Positions 1 through 8,596 of a stretch of 21,514 bases of DNA are shown here, piece by piece. Position numbers and translations under genes: made by a program. The notes beneath the pieces were generated by a model. That model made no database searches, was not told where the DNA came from, and was given only the letters and a program-made list of their open reading frames with translations. Position 1 is the first letter of the stretch; every line of letters starts with the position of its first letter. The stretch is taken from IMG/VR virus record IMGVR_UViG_3300027736_000282, positions 1 to 21,514 of that record, one strand, 5' to 3'. Source of the stretch: a virus.

Positions 1-326
1 CATTATCAGTTGGCGCAAACCTCACAGCAAACACGCTGACAACCCTTTACACAGTACCCAAGGGGTATTACGCAAGGGTAGTATTGCTACGGGCGGTCAA
101 TACAGGTTCGCAAAAACATATTTCTTTCAGTTGGACAGATACCTCTGCGTCTGTCACATATTCTCTTGTATTTGAAACCGCTTTAACTACTAAAACCACA
201 CAAGATTGGGGTGGTACATCATATTTTGTGATGGAAGAAGGTGACGTACTTAAAGCACAATCTGAGGCGGCATCTACCTTTTCGGTAGTAGTTACCATTG
301 AAGAAGAAGGGTTGACTAGAACATGA
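1..326 (+). CDS. small virion structural protein, 3' part (5' end outside window)
   Basis: The reading frame is open from base 3 and gives about 107 residues before the stop, so the gene starts before the window. An internal TTG at 84 is not needed as a start because the frame continues upstream with good coding character (LTANTLTTLYTVPKGYYARV). The pattern of a 'TLYTVP' opening, alternating beta-strand-like residues and a late 'EEGDVLKAQSEAA' stretch is typical of small beta-sandwich proteins encoded between capsid and connector genes in podovirus-like phages; this is remembered family style, not a search result. The stop overlaps the next start by 4 bp (ATGA), so it is translationally coupled to the adaptor-like gene. 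The exact role, whether head decoration or neck protein, cannot be told from sequence alone. Confidence 0.75.
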   Translation, partial: LSVGANLTANTLTTLYTVPKGYYARVVLLRAVNTGSQKHISFSWTDTSASVTYSLVFETALTTKTTQDWGGTSYFVMEEGDVLKAQSEAASTFSVVVTIEEEGLTRT

Positions 327-970
327 CATTCCTAGAACTTGTAAACGATGTGTTAGTGCGCCTCAGAGAGCCTGAAGTTACAACTTATAACGAAACAACT
401 TATTCAACTTTGATTGGCAAGTTTGTCAATGATGCCAAGCGTCAAGTTGAGGATGCCTTTGGTTGGAATGTATTAGTTCAAACTATTACAGTTACCACAG
501 TTGCAAACACTTCCTCCTACTCCCTGACAGGGGCTGGGCAGAAGTTCCAAGTCTTAGACGCAATCAATACCACTAGTGTTTTGGGTATGACAAACATAGA
601 TTTTGTCACTATGAACCGCAACATCAACTTGTTACCTGTGGCAACTTCAGCACCAGTTAACTATGCTTTTAATGGCGTAGATGGTAGTTACGATACAAAA
701 GTCACTCTGTATCCAGTTCCAGATGCTGTATACACAGTCAAATTCTCTTTAGCCGTACCACAAGCAACTTTGGCGGCTAACGCTACTGTGGTGCAAGTAC
801 CCGATGTTTTAGTGTCTCAAAACGCCTATGCAAGAGCATTGGTAGAGCGTGGTGAAGATGGTGGCTTGACTTCCTCAGAAGCGTATAGCCTATATAAGGC
901 AATGCTATCTGACTATATTGCTTTGGAAGGTACACGCTATCCTGATCGTGGGGAGTTTGTAGCGACATGA
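323..970 (+). CDS. phage adaptor/connector (head completion) protein
   Basis: 215 aa, starting at an ATG in a 4-bp overlap with the preceding gene. The N-terminus (MTFLELVNDVLVRLREPEVTT) is the helical opening seen in podovirus adaptor proteins (SU10-type adaptor, functionally like T7 gp11 or P22 gp4), followed by 'VNDAKRQVEDAFGWNVLVQTITV', another recognisable stretch of such proteins. The middle is beta-rich and the C-terminus is helical ('NAYARALVERGEDGG'). The expected role is a ring bound under the portal, joining it to the tail nozzle. The following gene is nozzle-like and the end overlaps it by 4 bp, which agrees with this order. Family assignment is from pattern memory; structure prediction would settle it. 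Confidence 0.65.
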   Translation: MTFLELVNDVLVRLREPEVTTYNETTYSTLIGKFVNDAKRQVEDAFGWNVLVQTITVTTVANTSSYSLTGAGQKFQVLDAINTTSVLGMTNIDFVTMNRNINLLPVATSAPVNYAFNGVDGSYDTKVTLYPVPDAVYTVKFSLAVPQATLAANATVVQVPDVLVSQNAYARALVERGEDGGLTSSEAYSLYKAMLSDYIALEGTRYPDRGEFVAT

Positions 971-2526
971 GCCAAGCAATCCAAGTCTCTAGCATAAGCG
1001 CACCAGGCTTTTACGGGTTAAACACCCAAGATTCTCCTTTGGACTTGAATCAAGGATTTGCTTTAGTTGCTACAAATTGCATCATTGACCAATATGGGCG
1101 CATTGGCTCACGCAAAGGTTGGTCAAGGGTTAATTCCTCAAGTGGTAACTTGGGTGCAAATGATGTAAAAGTTATCCATGAGTTAGTGCAACTTGATGGA
1201 ACACTAACCATATTATTTGCTGGTAATAACAAGTTATTCAAGTTAGATGGCTCTAACGCTGTCGTAGAGTTAACTTATGGTGGTGGCGGTACTGCCCCTA
1301 CTATCACGGCAAGTAACTGGCAATGTGCATCTTTGAATGGCATTACCTACTTCTTTCAGTCTGGTTTCGATCCATTGATCTATGACCCTGCGGTTAGCAC
1401 CACAACATTTATGCGTGTGTCTGAGAAGACTGGTTATGTAGGTACTGTGCCTTCTGCCAATATTGCTATTAGTGCTTTTGGTAGATTGTGGGTGGCGAGT
1501 ACAACTACAAACACATCAACCATTTCTTTCTCTGATTTGCTCTCTGGTCATGTGTGGTCAACAGGAACGGCTGGTTCTTTGAATGTAGACAGGGTATGGG
1601 CTAACGGGTCAGATGAGATAACGGGGTTGGCGGCTCACAATGGATTCCTAATCATATTTGGCAAACGTCAGATTCTTGTTTATGCCAATGCAACTACCCC
1701 ATCAACAATGTCGTTAAATGATACTGTGGGTGGTATTGGTTGTATAGCAAGGGATTCGATTCAGTCAATTGGTAAAGACATTCTTTTCTTGTCTAACTCT
1801 GGTGTTCGTTCTTTTGCTAGAACAATCATAGAAAAGTCTGTTCCTTTGGGAGACTTGTCTAAGAACATTAGGAATGACTTAATAGGTACTGTTTCAGGCG
1901 AAACATTGGCAAACATCAAGTCTGTCTACTCTGAAAAAGAAGCCTTTTACTTGTTGACTTTCCCGTCTATCAAAGCAGTATTTTGTTTTGATACACGGAT
2001 ACAACTACAAGATGGTTCACTCAGAGTTACAACTTGGGACTCTATTGAGCCAACAGCCCTTTTGTCAAAACGAAATGGTGATTTGTTGATTGGTAAGAAT
2101 GGCTATATTGGGAAATATGGAACTTACCAAGATTACGCAACCCTATATAGGTTCTTGTATTACACAAACCATGCAGACTTAGGTGATCAGAATATAACTT
2201 CTATTTTGAAGCGTTTGTCTATTGTCGTGATTGGTGGGACAAATCAAGATTTAGTATTTAAGTGGGGATTTGACTTTAAGACAAACTACTTGTCTGCAAT
2301 TGCTACCATTCCAATACAAGATGTTTACTATTATGGAATTGCAGAATACGGGGCAAATGCTACTGTAATTGCATACTATTCTGATGGAGTTGCTTTGCAG
2401 ACATTGACTGTATCTGCAAGTGGTGCGGGTAAGGTTGTTCAAACTGGTTATGAAGCAGACATCAATGGAACGGCTTTATCTATTCAAAAGATTGAGATTC
2501 AATCCAAACGTGGCAAAGTAAGTTAA
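967..2526 (+). CDS. tail nozzle / DNA-stabilization-like protein
   Basis: 519 aa, coupled by ATGA to the adaptor gene. The N-terminal half has repeating blade-like beta segments with short motifs such as 'APGFYGLNTQDSP', 'NCIIDQYGRIGSRKGW' and 'FGRLWVAST', which fit a beta-propeller or multi-strand tail nozzle protein of the kind that follows the adaptor in SU10-like and P22-like phages (P22 gp10 group). There are no membrane segments or signal peptide. It probably closes the tail tube and helps retain DNA in the capsid. The position directly after the adaptor and before the fibre gene supports a tail-tip or nozzle role. Another structural role cannot be excluded because sequence conservation in this group is low. 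Confidence 0.6.
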   Translation: MSQAIQVSSISAPGFYGLNTQDSPLDLNQGFALVATNCIIDQYGRIGSRKGWSRVNSSSGNLGANDVKVIHELVQLDGTLTILFAGNNKLFKLDGSNAVVELTYGGGGTAPTITASNWQCASLNGITYFFQSGFDPLIYDPAVSTTTFMRVSEKTGYVGTVPSANIAISAFGRLWVASTTTNTSTISFSDLLSGHVWSTGTAGSLNVDRVWANGSDEITGLAAHNGFLIIFGKRQILVYANATTPSTMSLNDTVGGIGCIARDSIQSIGKDILFLSNSGVRSFARTIIEKSVPLGDLSKNIRNDLIGTVSGETLANIKSVYSEKEAFYLLTFPSIKAVFCFDTRIQLQDGSLRVTTWDSIEPTALLSKRNGDLLIGKNGYIGKYGTYQDYATLYRFLYYTNHADLGDQNITSILKRLSIVVIGGTNQDLVFKWGFDFKTNYLSAIATIPIQDVYYYGIAEYGANATVIAYYSDGVALQTLTVSASGAGKVVQTGYEADINGTALSIQKIEIQSKRGKVS

Positions 2527-2536
2527 GGAGAAGAAA

Positions 2537-3223
2537 TTGAGTAATTACACCAAATCAACAAATTTTGCTAGTAAAGACAATTTAATTAGTGGAAACTCAT
2601 TAAAAATTGTTAAAGGTACTGAGATTGATACAGAGTTCAATGATATTGCTACGGCTATTGCTACCAAAGCAGATTTAGTATCCCCTACCTTTACTGGTTC
2701 TCCTGTGTTGCCTACTGGCACAACTGGCGTAACTCAAAGTTATGGAAACTCAACTACCGCATTGGCAACAACAGCGTTTGTTCAGGCGGCACTTGCTTTT
2801 GTCTATCCTGTTGGCTCGATATATACAAATGCTACTGTAAGCACAAACCCAGGCACTTTGCTCGGCTTTGGTACTTGGTCAGCATTTGGCGCAGGTCGAG
2901 TGATGGTTGGTTTTGATTCTGGTAATGTATTATTCGATACCGCAGAAGAAACTGGTGGTAGTGCAAATACTATTGTTGTAACCCACACGCATACGGCAAC
3001 ATCAACTGTTACAGATCCAGGCCACGTTCACTCAGTCGTGACAAATGCAGGTTCTGGTACTAATGTTGGTTTTGGAGCAAACTCTGCGGTTGGAAGTCAG
3101 AATACAGCATCTGCTACTACTGGAATTACTGTTGCAACAACAAACACTAGCACAGGTTCTTCAGGAACAGATGCTAACTATCAGCCTTACATAACTGTCT
3201 ATATGTGGAAGCGCACAGCATGA
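2537..3223 (+). CDS. tail fibre / collar-domain protein
   Basis: 228 aa starting at TTG 2537, chosen because a strong AAGGAG lies at 2525-2530 and there is no ATG nearby. The first ~50 residues contain 'GTEIDTEFNDIATAIATKADL', the short attachment motif common in phage fibre proteins. The stretch 'YPVGSIYTNATVSTNPG' at about residues 90-106, then 'FGTWSAFGAGRVMVGFD', is the classic collar/gp10-C-terminal type domain of receptor-binding fibres. Two HxH pairs (about H150/H152 and H163/H165) resemble metal-binding histidines of trimeric fibre tips. The protein is very short for a fibre, so it may be only an attachment or adaptor tip carrying another receptor-binding protein, or a complete minimal fibre. 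Confidence 0.8.
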   Translation: MSNYTKSTNFASKDNLISGNSLKIVKGTEIDTEFNDIATAIATKADLVSPTFTGSPVLPTGTTGVTQSYGNSTTALATTAFVQAALAFVYPVGSIYTNATVSTNPGTLLGFGTWSAFGAGRVMVGFDSGNVLFDTAEETGGSANTIVVTHTHTATSTVTDPGHVHSVVTNAGSGTNVGFGANSAVGSQNTASATTGITVATTNTSTGSSGTDANYQPYITVYMWKRTA

Positions 3224-3256
3224 TTGTTTTTTAAATTTGTTTACGGAAGGCAAGTA

Positions 3257-3544
3257 TTGAAAGTAGAAGTAATCAAAACCAAGAATTACGTTGTGTACTT
3301 TGAGGATGATTGTGGATTTACTTTTATTCATTGTGATTGCATGAGATGGAGCAAGACTGTTAAAAAGCAATTAAAGATTGATTTTGACAAATTGTTTAAG
3401 TTCCATAAAAAGGATATTTATGCAATACATGAAATTGGTGACGCAAAACATGAAAAGTTTATAAGTATTTTTGGTTTTGAGTATTTAAAAGATTTTGTTG
3501 GTTTAGACGGAAACGCAAGACAATTTTTTGTTAGGAGAACATAA
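3257..3544 (+). CDS. conserved small phage protein downstream of fibre gene
   Basis: 95 aa if started at TTG 3257, which has GGAAGG at 3245-3250; an upstream in-frame TTG at 3224 lacks a good ribosome site and only adds a hydrophobic stub. No signal peptide or membrane segment. The sequence is charged and aromatic ('YVVYFEDDCGFTFIHCD', 'KHEKFISIFGFEYLKDF'). The last part, a K-x-x-x-F-x-x-x-G-F pattern followed by a hydrophobic strand, resembles the C-terminal end of GNAT-fold proteins, which occur among short phage virion or fibre-associated proteins, but no acetyl-CoA loop (Q/RxxGxG/A) is visible. The function is unknown. Its place between fibre and internal virion genes suggests a late role. 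Confidence 0.7.
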   Translation: MKVEVIKTKNYVVYFEDDCGFTFIHCDCMRWSKTVKKQLKIDFDKLFKFHKKDIYAIHEIGDAKHEKFISIFGFEYLKDFVGLDGNARQFFVRRT

Positions 3545-4608
3545 TGGGAATAAGTCCAGCACTTATTGGTGGAGGAATGTCGTTAGCAGGTGGATTACTT
3601 CAGGGTAATTCTGCAAGCAATGCGGCGGGAGCATCTGCACAAGGAATGGTCGAAGCGGCACGAATAGCGGCAGAAGCGGCTAAGTTCCGTCCTGTTGGCA
3701 TAACCACTCGCTTTGGTTCAAGTAACTTTCAGTTTGACCCCAATACTGGTTATTTAACTGGTGCAGGTTATAACGTATCACCTGAATATCAAGGCTATCA
3801 ACAAACGCTTTCTAATATGCAAGGAAGACAGTTGGGTGAAGCGGAAAACGCTTACCAACAGTATCAGCCTTTGCAAGGGGCGGCTAGTGGCTTGTTTAAT
3901 CTTGGTCAACAGTATTTGGCTCAGTCTCCTGAACAAGTGGCTCAACAATACATGGCAAAGCAACAAGACTTGCTTGCTCCTAGCCGTGAAAGACAGTATT
4001 CACAATTGCAAAACCAGTTGTTTAATACAGGTCGTGGTGGTTTGTCAGTAGGTGCAACAGGGATGCGTCCAAGTGGCTCACAAGGATTGGGTGCTACAAC
4101 CCCTGAGATGGAAGCCTATTACAACGCTATGGCGCAACAAGATGCACAGTTGGCGGCACAGGCTCAACAGGCTGGTCAACAACAAGTTGCCTTTGGTGCA
4201 GGGTTGTTTGGCACAGGTGCTAACTTACTTGGAAGTTATCAACAAGGTCAAGTTGGCGCATTGTCACCATTCCAAACATCTTTGGGAGTGCAAAGTGGCA
4301 TTGAACAACTTGGACAACAACCATTGACATTGGGTGCTGGTTTAGGTGGTCAGGCGGCGGCTTATGGGGCAAATGCTGGAAGATTCTTATATGGTGGTGG
4401 AATGGGTGCGGCAGGAACTATGCAAGAAGCAAATGCTTACAACCCATACGCAAGTGCATTGATTAACGCATCTACCAATCAACAATTCCAAGGCGGTGCT
4501 AAAAACTATTTACAAGGACAAATGTTAAATGCACAGTACGGGGCAGAGAATGTGTATGGCGGATATGGCAAAGGCGTAGTTCCAACATCAGTTAACTGGG
4601 ATATTTAA
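3544..4608 (+). CDS. internal virion / DNA ejection protein (first of three)
   Basis: 354 aa, ATG at 3544 overlapping the previous stop by one base (TAATG) with AGGAG at 3533-3537. The N-terminus is glycine/alanine-rich and mildly hydrophobic (ALIGGGMSLAGGLLQG), followed by an alanine-rich helix and then a long Gln/Gly/Ala-rich region with many QQ pairs. This composition, with no catalytic motifs, is typical of podovirus ejection or internal core proteins that form a channel through the envelope during DNA delivery. It is the first of three consecutive large genes of this kind, the usual number in P22- and T7-like phages. The assignment rests on composition and position only. Confidence 0.6.
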   Translation: MGISPALIGGGMSLAGGLLQGNSASNAAGASAQGMVEAARIAAEAAKFRPVGITTRFGSSNFQFDPNTGYLTGAGYNVSPEYQGYQQTLSNMQGRQLGEAENAYQQYQPLQGAASGLFNLGQQYLAQSPEQVAQQYMAKQQDLLAPSRERQYSQLQNQLFNTGRGGLSVGATGMRPSGSQGLGATTPEMEAYYNAMAQQDAQLAAQAQQAGQQQVAFGAGLFGTGANLLGSYQQGQVGALSPFQTSLGVQSGIEQLGQQPLTLGAGLGGQAAAYGANAGRFLYGGGMGAAGTMQEANAYNPYASALINASTNQQFQGGAKNYLQGQMLNAQYGAENVYGGYGKGVVPTSVNWDI

Positions 4609-4619
4609 GGGGTAACCAA

Positions 4620-6008
4620 ATGGCAGATTCAATAGTAGGCGGTTTATTTGGTATGACTCCTGAATCATATCAACAACAACAAAATCAACAAGCATTAGCA
4701 CAGTCAGCACAATTGGCTCGAATGAGTCCTTTTGAACTTGCTAAAACAGGCGTTGGCTATGGTGCTAATCGTTTGGCAGGTGCTATCGGTGGCGCATTGG
4801 GTGCTGAAGACCCACAGTTACGCTTAATAAGCGCAAGAAATGCTGTTGGACAAAGCATTGATCCTAATGATCCTGCAACGATCCAAAGAGGCATACAACA
4901 GTTAGCAAGCATTGGTGATCAAGAAGGTGCAATGAGACTTGCTGACTACCTAAGAAAAGCACAAGGTGACTATGCTTTGATTCAGCAAAGAACTGCTGAG
5001 AAGATGACTCCAGAACAACGCAATGCTTTGGCTTATGCGGCATCTACTGGTGCGCCACAAAACTCGCCTGAATTTGGTCAAGCCTATCAAACAAAACTTA
5101 ATGAGTTAATTACAAAACCAGAAGCAACATCACCCGAGATGAAAAATGCTTATGCATTTGCTAAGTCTAAATTTGCAGTTGGTTCTCCAGAGTTTAATGA
5201 ACTTTATAGCAATGAACTAGCAAGACTGACAACAAAAGAAATTAACCCATCAATTGACAAAGTTGGCATTGCTGAATCAACTCGTGAGCCTGTTTATTTT
5301 GATAAGAAGGCAAATGAACAGTTTATTATGAAGGCAGATGCAACAGGGAAAATGGTGCGAGTTCCTTATAGTGGTGGTATTGACCAAACAACATCTAGAA
5401 CTAACCTAAGTGTTTCGCAAAAGCAAGAAGAAGAATTCTCTAAACGCAGAGGATTTACACAGGCAAATGCTATTGATGAAGCAAGTAATTTGGCTAGAGG
5501 CGGTTCACTTGCCTTGGGTTCAATTGCATCAATGAAAGAACAAGATGCTAGTGGACAGTTGTTTACTGGCCCATTGGCTAACTCGTATGTTGGTGCAACC
5601 AATCTTTTGGCTAGTGTTGGCTTGTTAAGTAAAGAGCAAACTGGAAAACTTACTTCATCACAGATTTACGACAAAAGTGCAAAAGACCTTGTTATGCAAG
5701 ATTTGGGTGGAAAACTTGGCGCACAAATATCAGATGCAGATAGAAAGTTTGTTGAAGATCGTATTCCACAACTTACAACTAGCCAAAAAGCCAGAACTGA
5801 ATTGCTTAATAAGTTAGAGGAGATTCAGCGTGGCAAGATTGACTATTATCAAAAAATGAACGCTCATGCTAATAAGTTTAACAACTTAAATACCTTTGAT
5901 TTTTCAGAGAAATATTCTGGAAATTTAACTGGTTCATCTTCTTCTACTCCATCTAAAACATCTCAATATGCTGATGATTTAGTAAACAAATACTTACCTA
6001 AAAAGTGA
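4620..6008 (+). CDS. internal virion / DNA ejection protein (second of three)
   Basis: 462 aa with AGGGG about 7 bases before the ATG. The N-terminus is Gln-rich (ESYQQQQNQQALAQSAQ), followed by 'YGANRLAGAIGGALG', a small glycine-rich hydrophobic patch seen in membrane-interacting ejection proteins, and then long predicted helices with repeated 'TPEQRNALAYA' / 'SPEMKNAYAFA' segments, which look like internal duplications. No enzymatic motif is seen. The C-terminus is Ser/Thr-rich and ends in a lysine-rich helix. The role is inferred from position between two similar proteins and from composition. Confidence 0.6.
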   Translation: MADSIVGGLFGMTPESYQQQQNQQALAQSAQLARMSPFELAKTGVGYGANRLAGAIGGALGAEDPQLRLISARNAVGQSIDPNDPATIQRGIQQLASIGDQEGAMRLADYLRKAQGDYALIQQRTAEKMTPEQRNALAYAASTGAPQNSPEFGQAYQTKLNELITKPEATSPEMKNAYAFAKSKFAVGSPEFNELYSNELARLTTKEINPSIDKVGIAESTREPVYFDKKANEQFIMKADATGKMVRVPYSGGIDQTTSRTNLSVSQKQEEEFSKRRGFTQANAIDEASNLARGGSLALGSIASMKEQDASGQLFTGPLANSYVGATNLLASVGLLSKEQTGKLTSSQIYDKSAKDLVMQDLGGKLGAQISDADRKFVEDRIPQLTTSQKARTELLNKLEEIQRGKIDYYQKMNAHANKFNNLNTFDFSEKYSGNLTGSSSSTPSKTSQYADDLVNKYLPKK

Positions 6009-6015
6009 GATAAAT

Positions 6016-7527
6016 ATGGCTACTTATGAACAAGTAATTGAAGCACTACGTAATGCAGATGCTCAAGGTAATGTTGAAGATGCTAAGGCTCTAGCAGTAA
6101 TTGCAAATGCTATGCGCCCTCAAACGGCAGAAGCACAAGTTTCTCCTACTGAAGAAAGAACTATTCCTCAAGAAATTGGTAGGCAAGCGGGTTTGGCTGG
6201 TAGGGCAATAATTACTGGGTTATCTTCTCCAGTAACTGCTATGGGTGATTTTGCTCAAGGTGCGGCAAACCTTGCAAGAATTGCAACTGGAAAACAGGCT
6301 GTACAAATGCCATTTCTTCCTACCTCTCAAGTTCAGCAAGAGGGTTTAACAGGAATGGGCTTGCCTACTCCTGAAACAACTTCTGAAAGGATTTCCCAAG
6401 TTGGAATGCAAGGCATTGCTTCATTACCAACAATGAAGCCGTTTATTCCTAGTGTTGGTACAAGTTTAGTGCGTGAAGTTCCTGCGGCTATGGTTGCTCC
6501 TATGGCGGCTCAACCCGTTGCAGAACAAGTTTACAAATTAACTGATAGTGATTTGGCGGCAACTGTTGCTGGTCTTGGTGTTGGTTATGTTGCTGGTGGT
6601 ATGGCTGGTAAGGCTGGTAGCAAGTGGGAGCAACGCGGACAACCAGTTTTGACTATGGATGAAGTTAGACAAAGAGCAACCCGTGCTTACAACAAAGTTG
6701 AGCAAGCAGGAATTGAGTTAAACCAACAAAGTTCTTTGAATTTACTTAATGACATTAAAGATAGTCTTGGTAAGGCTAGGTATTTGCCTGAAAAAGATAC
6801 TGATGTAAAGGTTGTTTTGTCTGAATTTGACAAGATTGTTGGTCGTGGCAATGTTTCATTTGGCAATGTTGACCAAATGCGTCAAATTGCTAACGACTTA
6901 AAAATGAGTAAAGAGCCAAATACACAAAGACTTGGCAGAGATATGGTTTCAACAATTGATTCTTATATTTCAAGATTAAGCCCAAATGATGTTACTTCTG
7001 GTGCTGGTGGCATTGATGAAACAGTAAAAACCATTATGGAAGCCCGTAAAGATTGGAGAAATCTAAGCCGTGCAAGCACATTGGAAGACATATTGAATGT
7101 TGCTGATGTCAAAGCAGATAATCCAAATGCAAATTTAAGTGATCTGATTAGACAAGGTTTTATTAGATTAGCGTCAGATTCTAAGAAAATGTCTGGCTTT
7201 ACTCCTGATGAGCAAAATGCAATTCGTTCTGTTTCTAAAGGTGGTTCAGTAGACCCATTGCTTAATTTTGTTAGCAAGTTTGACCCAACTAAAAGATCAA
7301 TTCTGTCAGCAGGAACTATGTTTGGCGCATATAACAAACCAGAAATAGGAGTTCCTTTAATGATTGCTGGAACTGGTGCTGATGCTATGCAAAACTTCTT
7401 GCGTCAAAGAGCCGCACAAAAGGTTTCTCAGGGATTGCTTTCTGGAACTATTCCTAAACCTCAACAAAACATGGGTTTAACTGGATTGCTGTCTGCGGCA
7501 TTTAATAGAGAAAAGCCACAGGAGTAA
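6016..7527 (+). CDS. internal virion / DNA ejection protein (third of three)
   Basis: 503 aa, 7 bp after the previous gene with only a weak GAG ribosome site. A short N-terminal helix (residues 1-35) is followed by an Ala/Gly-rich region with a hydrophobic section around residues 155-200 ('PAAMVAPMAAQPVAEQ', 'VAGLGVGYVAGGMAG') that could insert in a membrane, then a long helical region (about 210-400) rich in charged residues. This is the layout of large podovirus internal proteins. No transglycosylase signature (for example the E-S motif of SLT domains) is seen. The stop at 7525-7527 lies within the ribosome-site region of the next gene, so translation is probably coupled. Confidence 0.6.
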   Translation: MATYEQVIEALRNADAQGNVEDAKALAVIANAMRPQTAEAQVSPTEERTIPQEIGRQAGLAGRAIITGLSSPVTAMGDFAQGAANLARIATGKQAVQMPFLPTSQVQQEGLTGMGLPTPETTSERISQVGMQGIASLPTMKPFIPSVGTSLVREVPAAMVAPMAAQPVAEQVYKLTDSDLAATVAGLGVGYVAGGMAGKAGSKWEQRGQPVLTMDEVRQRATRAYNKVEQAGIELNQQSSLNLLNDIKDSLGKARYLPEKDTDVKVVLSEFDKIVGRGNVSFGNVDQMRQIANDLKMSKEPNTQRLGRDMVSTIDSYISRLSPNDVTSGAGGIDETVKTIMEARKDWRNLSRASTLEDILNVADVKADNPNANLSDLIRQGFIRLASDSKKMSGFTPDEQNAIRSVSKGGSVDPLLNFVSKFDPTKRSILSAGTMFGAYNKPEIGVPLMIAGTGADAMQNFLRQRAAQKVSQGLLSGTIPKPQQNMGLTGLLSAAFNREKPQE

Positions 7528-7530
7528 ACC

Positions 7531-8253
7531 ATTGATCCTTTCAGCCTCCTCCTCCTTGCCCAAGGCGCAGTCTCTGCCATTAAGTCAGGCTGTGCGATGC
7601 TCCATGAAGGGCGCATGGAACTGGAGGGTGCTAAGAAGACAATTGAAGGAGTCATGGCTGATGTCAAAGCCATCAAGGGAATCTGGGATTGGCTTCTTGG
7701 ACTGTTTAACCCAAAACCCAAGTCCAAGCCAGAAGACACCCCCAAGCCTCTGGCGAAAGCGAAAGCCGCTTCCAAGAAGCAACAGACTTATGAAGAAGTT
7801 GAACTACAAACCATCAATGAAGTGGGAGTCCAACTGGGCAACTTCTTTGACATACAGGCTCAATTAACCAACTACTACGCCTCTCTAGAGGCAGAATCAA
7901 AGGAACACTATGACCCAACTCAAAATACTTCTAAAAAGGCTATTGAACGTGCCTTGGTGGAACTCCAAATGGAAAACCTTGATGCACAAATTAGGGAGCA
8001 AATGACTGTTTATGCCCCTGTTGAACTGAAGGCAATCTATACAAGGTTTCTAAAAATGTATGCAAAAATTCAACAAGAGCAAGAATGGGCTAGATCAGAG
8101 GAAGTTAAGAAATTAAGACTACAAAGGTGGAAACAAGAACAAGAAGAAATATTTGTCATTGAGTTAGTAAGTGGAGGGGTTGCTGTTGTGTTTATTTCAT
8201 TGATCTTTGGATGGCTAATGTGGCAACTGCAAAACTTATCTGGTGGGTTTTAA
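7531..8253 (+). CDS. membrane-anchored late protein, probable ATT start
   Basis: The frame that later contains ATG 7597 is open back to 7528. Its only plausible earlier start is ATT at 7531, preceded by AGGAG at 7520-7524 with 6-base spacing. Starting there gives 240 aa opening with MDPFSLLLLAQGAVSAIKS, which matches the N-terminal style I remember for a common phage family (MDPFSLL.., then a helix and GCxxLxEGR). After a Trp/Leu helix ('IWDWLLGLF') comes a Lys/Pro linker, a long charged coiled coil (about residues 90-205) and one C-terminal transmembrane segment ('VIELVSGGVAVVFISLIFGWL'). The topology suggests an envelope protein acting late, possibly in lysis. No enzyme motif. The function is unknown. 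Confidence 0.7.
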   Translation: MDPFSLLLLAQGAVSAIKSGCAMLHEGRMELEGAKKTIEGVMADVKAIKGIWDWLLGLFNPKPKSKPEDTPKPLAKAKAASKKQQTYEEVELQTINEVGVQLGNFFDIQAQLTNYYASLEAESKEHYDPTQNTSKKAIERALVELQMENLDAQIREQMTVYAPVELKAIYTRFLKMYAKIQQEQEWARSEEVKKLRLQRWKQEQEEIFVIELVSGGVAVVFISLIFGWLMWQLQNLSGGF

Positions 8254-8387
8254 TCGGAGTAATGCTTTGTGTTGTCGTAGGTGCAACCTCAATGGCTTAT
8301 GTGGAGACTCTTTATATGAAGGCACAACTAAAACGAGAGATGAAAGAGTTACGCAAGTTGAAACAAGAACTGAAAGAATCTAAATGA
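8211..8387 (+). CDS. small single-span membrane protein with charged helix
   Basis: 58 codons starting at ATG 8211, overlapping the end of the previous gene by 43 bp in another frame. The product has one transmembrane segment (about residues 9-30, 'LIWWVLIGVMLCVVVGAT') followed by a strongly charged helix ('KREMKELRKLKQELKESK'). The stop overlaps the next start in ATGA, which supports translation. The layout, a short TM plus basic/coiled tail in the cassette that leads to spanin and endolysin, fits a holin, antiholin or spanin-like accessory. A shorter start at ATG 8262 would give 41 aa and lose most of the TM. No clear Shine-Dalgarno is visible before 8211, so expression may depend on coupling. 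Confidence 0.6.
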   Translation: MANVATAKLIWWVLIGVMLCVVVGATSMAYVETLYMKAQLKREMKELRKLKQELKESK

Positions 8388-8596
8388 AGTATTTATTGGT
8401 GCTTATGCTTTTAGTTGGTTGTGAAGACCGCTATCGGTATTTTTGCCAAGACCCAAAGCACTTCTCTGCCAAGCGTTGCCAACGCCCTGACTGCCAATTC
8501 ACCCAAGATTGTCCTGATTACCTCGTAGCACCTATATTGGAGAAAAACATTGTCCAAGTTCCAAATCAATCGGCTTCTGAGCCAAGAGGAAATTGA
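8384..8596 (+). CDS. small Cys-rich lipoprotein
   Basis: 70 aa, start in an ATGA overlap with the preceding micro-gene. It has a short signal peptide with lipobox L-V-G-C (Cys13), so a lipid-modified periplasmic or outer-membrane protein of about 58 residues. The mature part has four more cysteines (about 21, 32, 37, 43), enough for two disulfides in the periplasm, and a motif 'CEDRYRYFCQDPKHF' that I associate with a conserved but unassigned phage lipoprotein. It lies in the lysis cassette yet is distinct from the Rz1 homologue further on. It could be a superinfection-exclusion (receptor-masking) lipoprotein or a lysis accessory; the sequence does not decide. Confidence 0.75.
   Translation: MKYLLVLMLLVGCEDRYRYFCQDPKHFSAKRCQRPDCQFTQDCPDYLVAPILEKNIVQVPNQSASEPRGN

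Noticed and set aside
3257-3544. Acetyltransferase (GNAT) assignment
   Set aside because: Only a faint C-terminal resemblance; the acetyl-CoA-binding loop is missing.
3761-4327. Two plus-strand open frames (96 and 91 codons) inside the first internal virion gene
   Set aside because: They follow the +1 shadow of a Gln-rich repeated gene, have no ribosome site, and their products look random.
6963-7337. 124-codon antisense frame
   Set aside because: Lies opposite the third internal virion gene; no start signal and sequence is the mirror of AT-poor codon pattern.
7532-7867. 111-codon frame starting at TTG 7532
   Set aside because: Shares the ribosome site with ATT 7531, but the product is Ser/Leu/Lys random-like while the ATT frame has a family-like N-terminus, coiled coil and TM.
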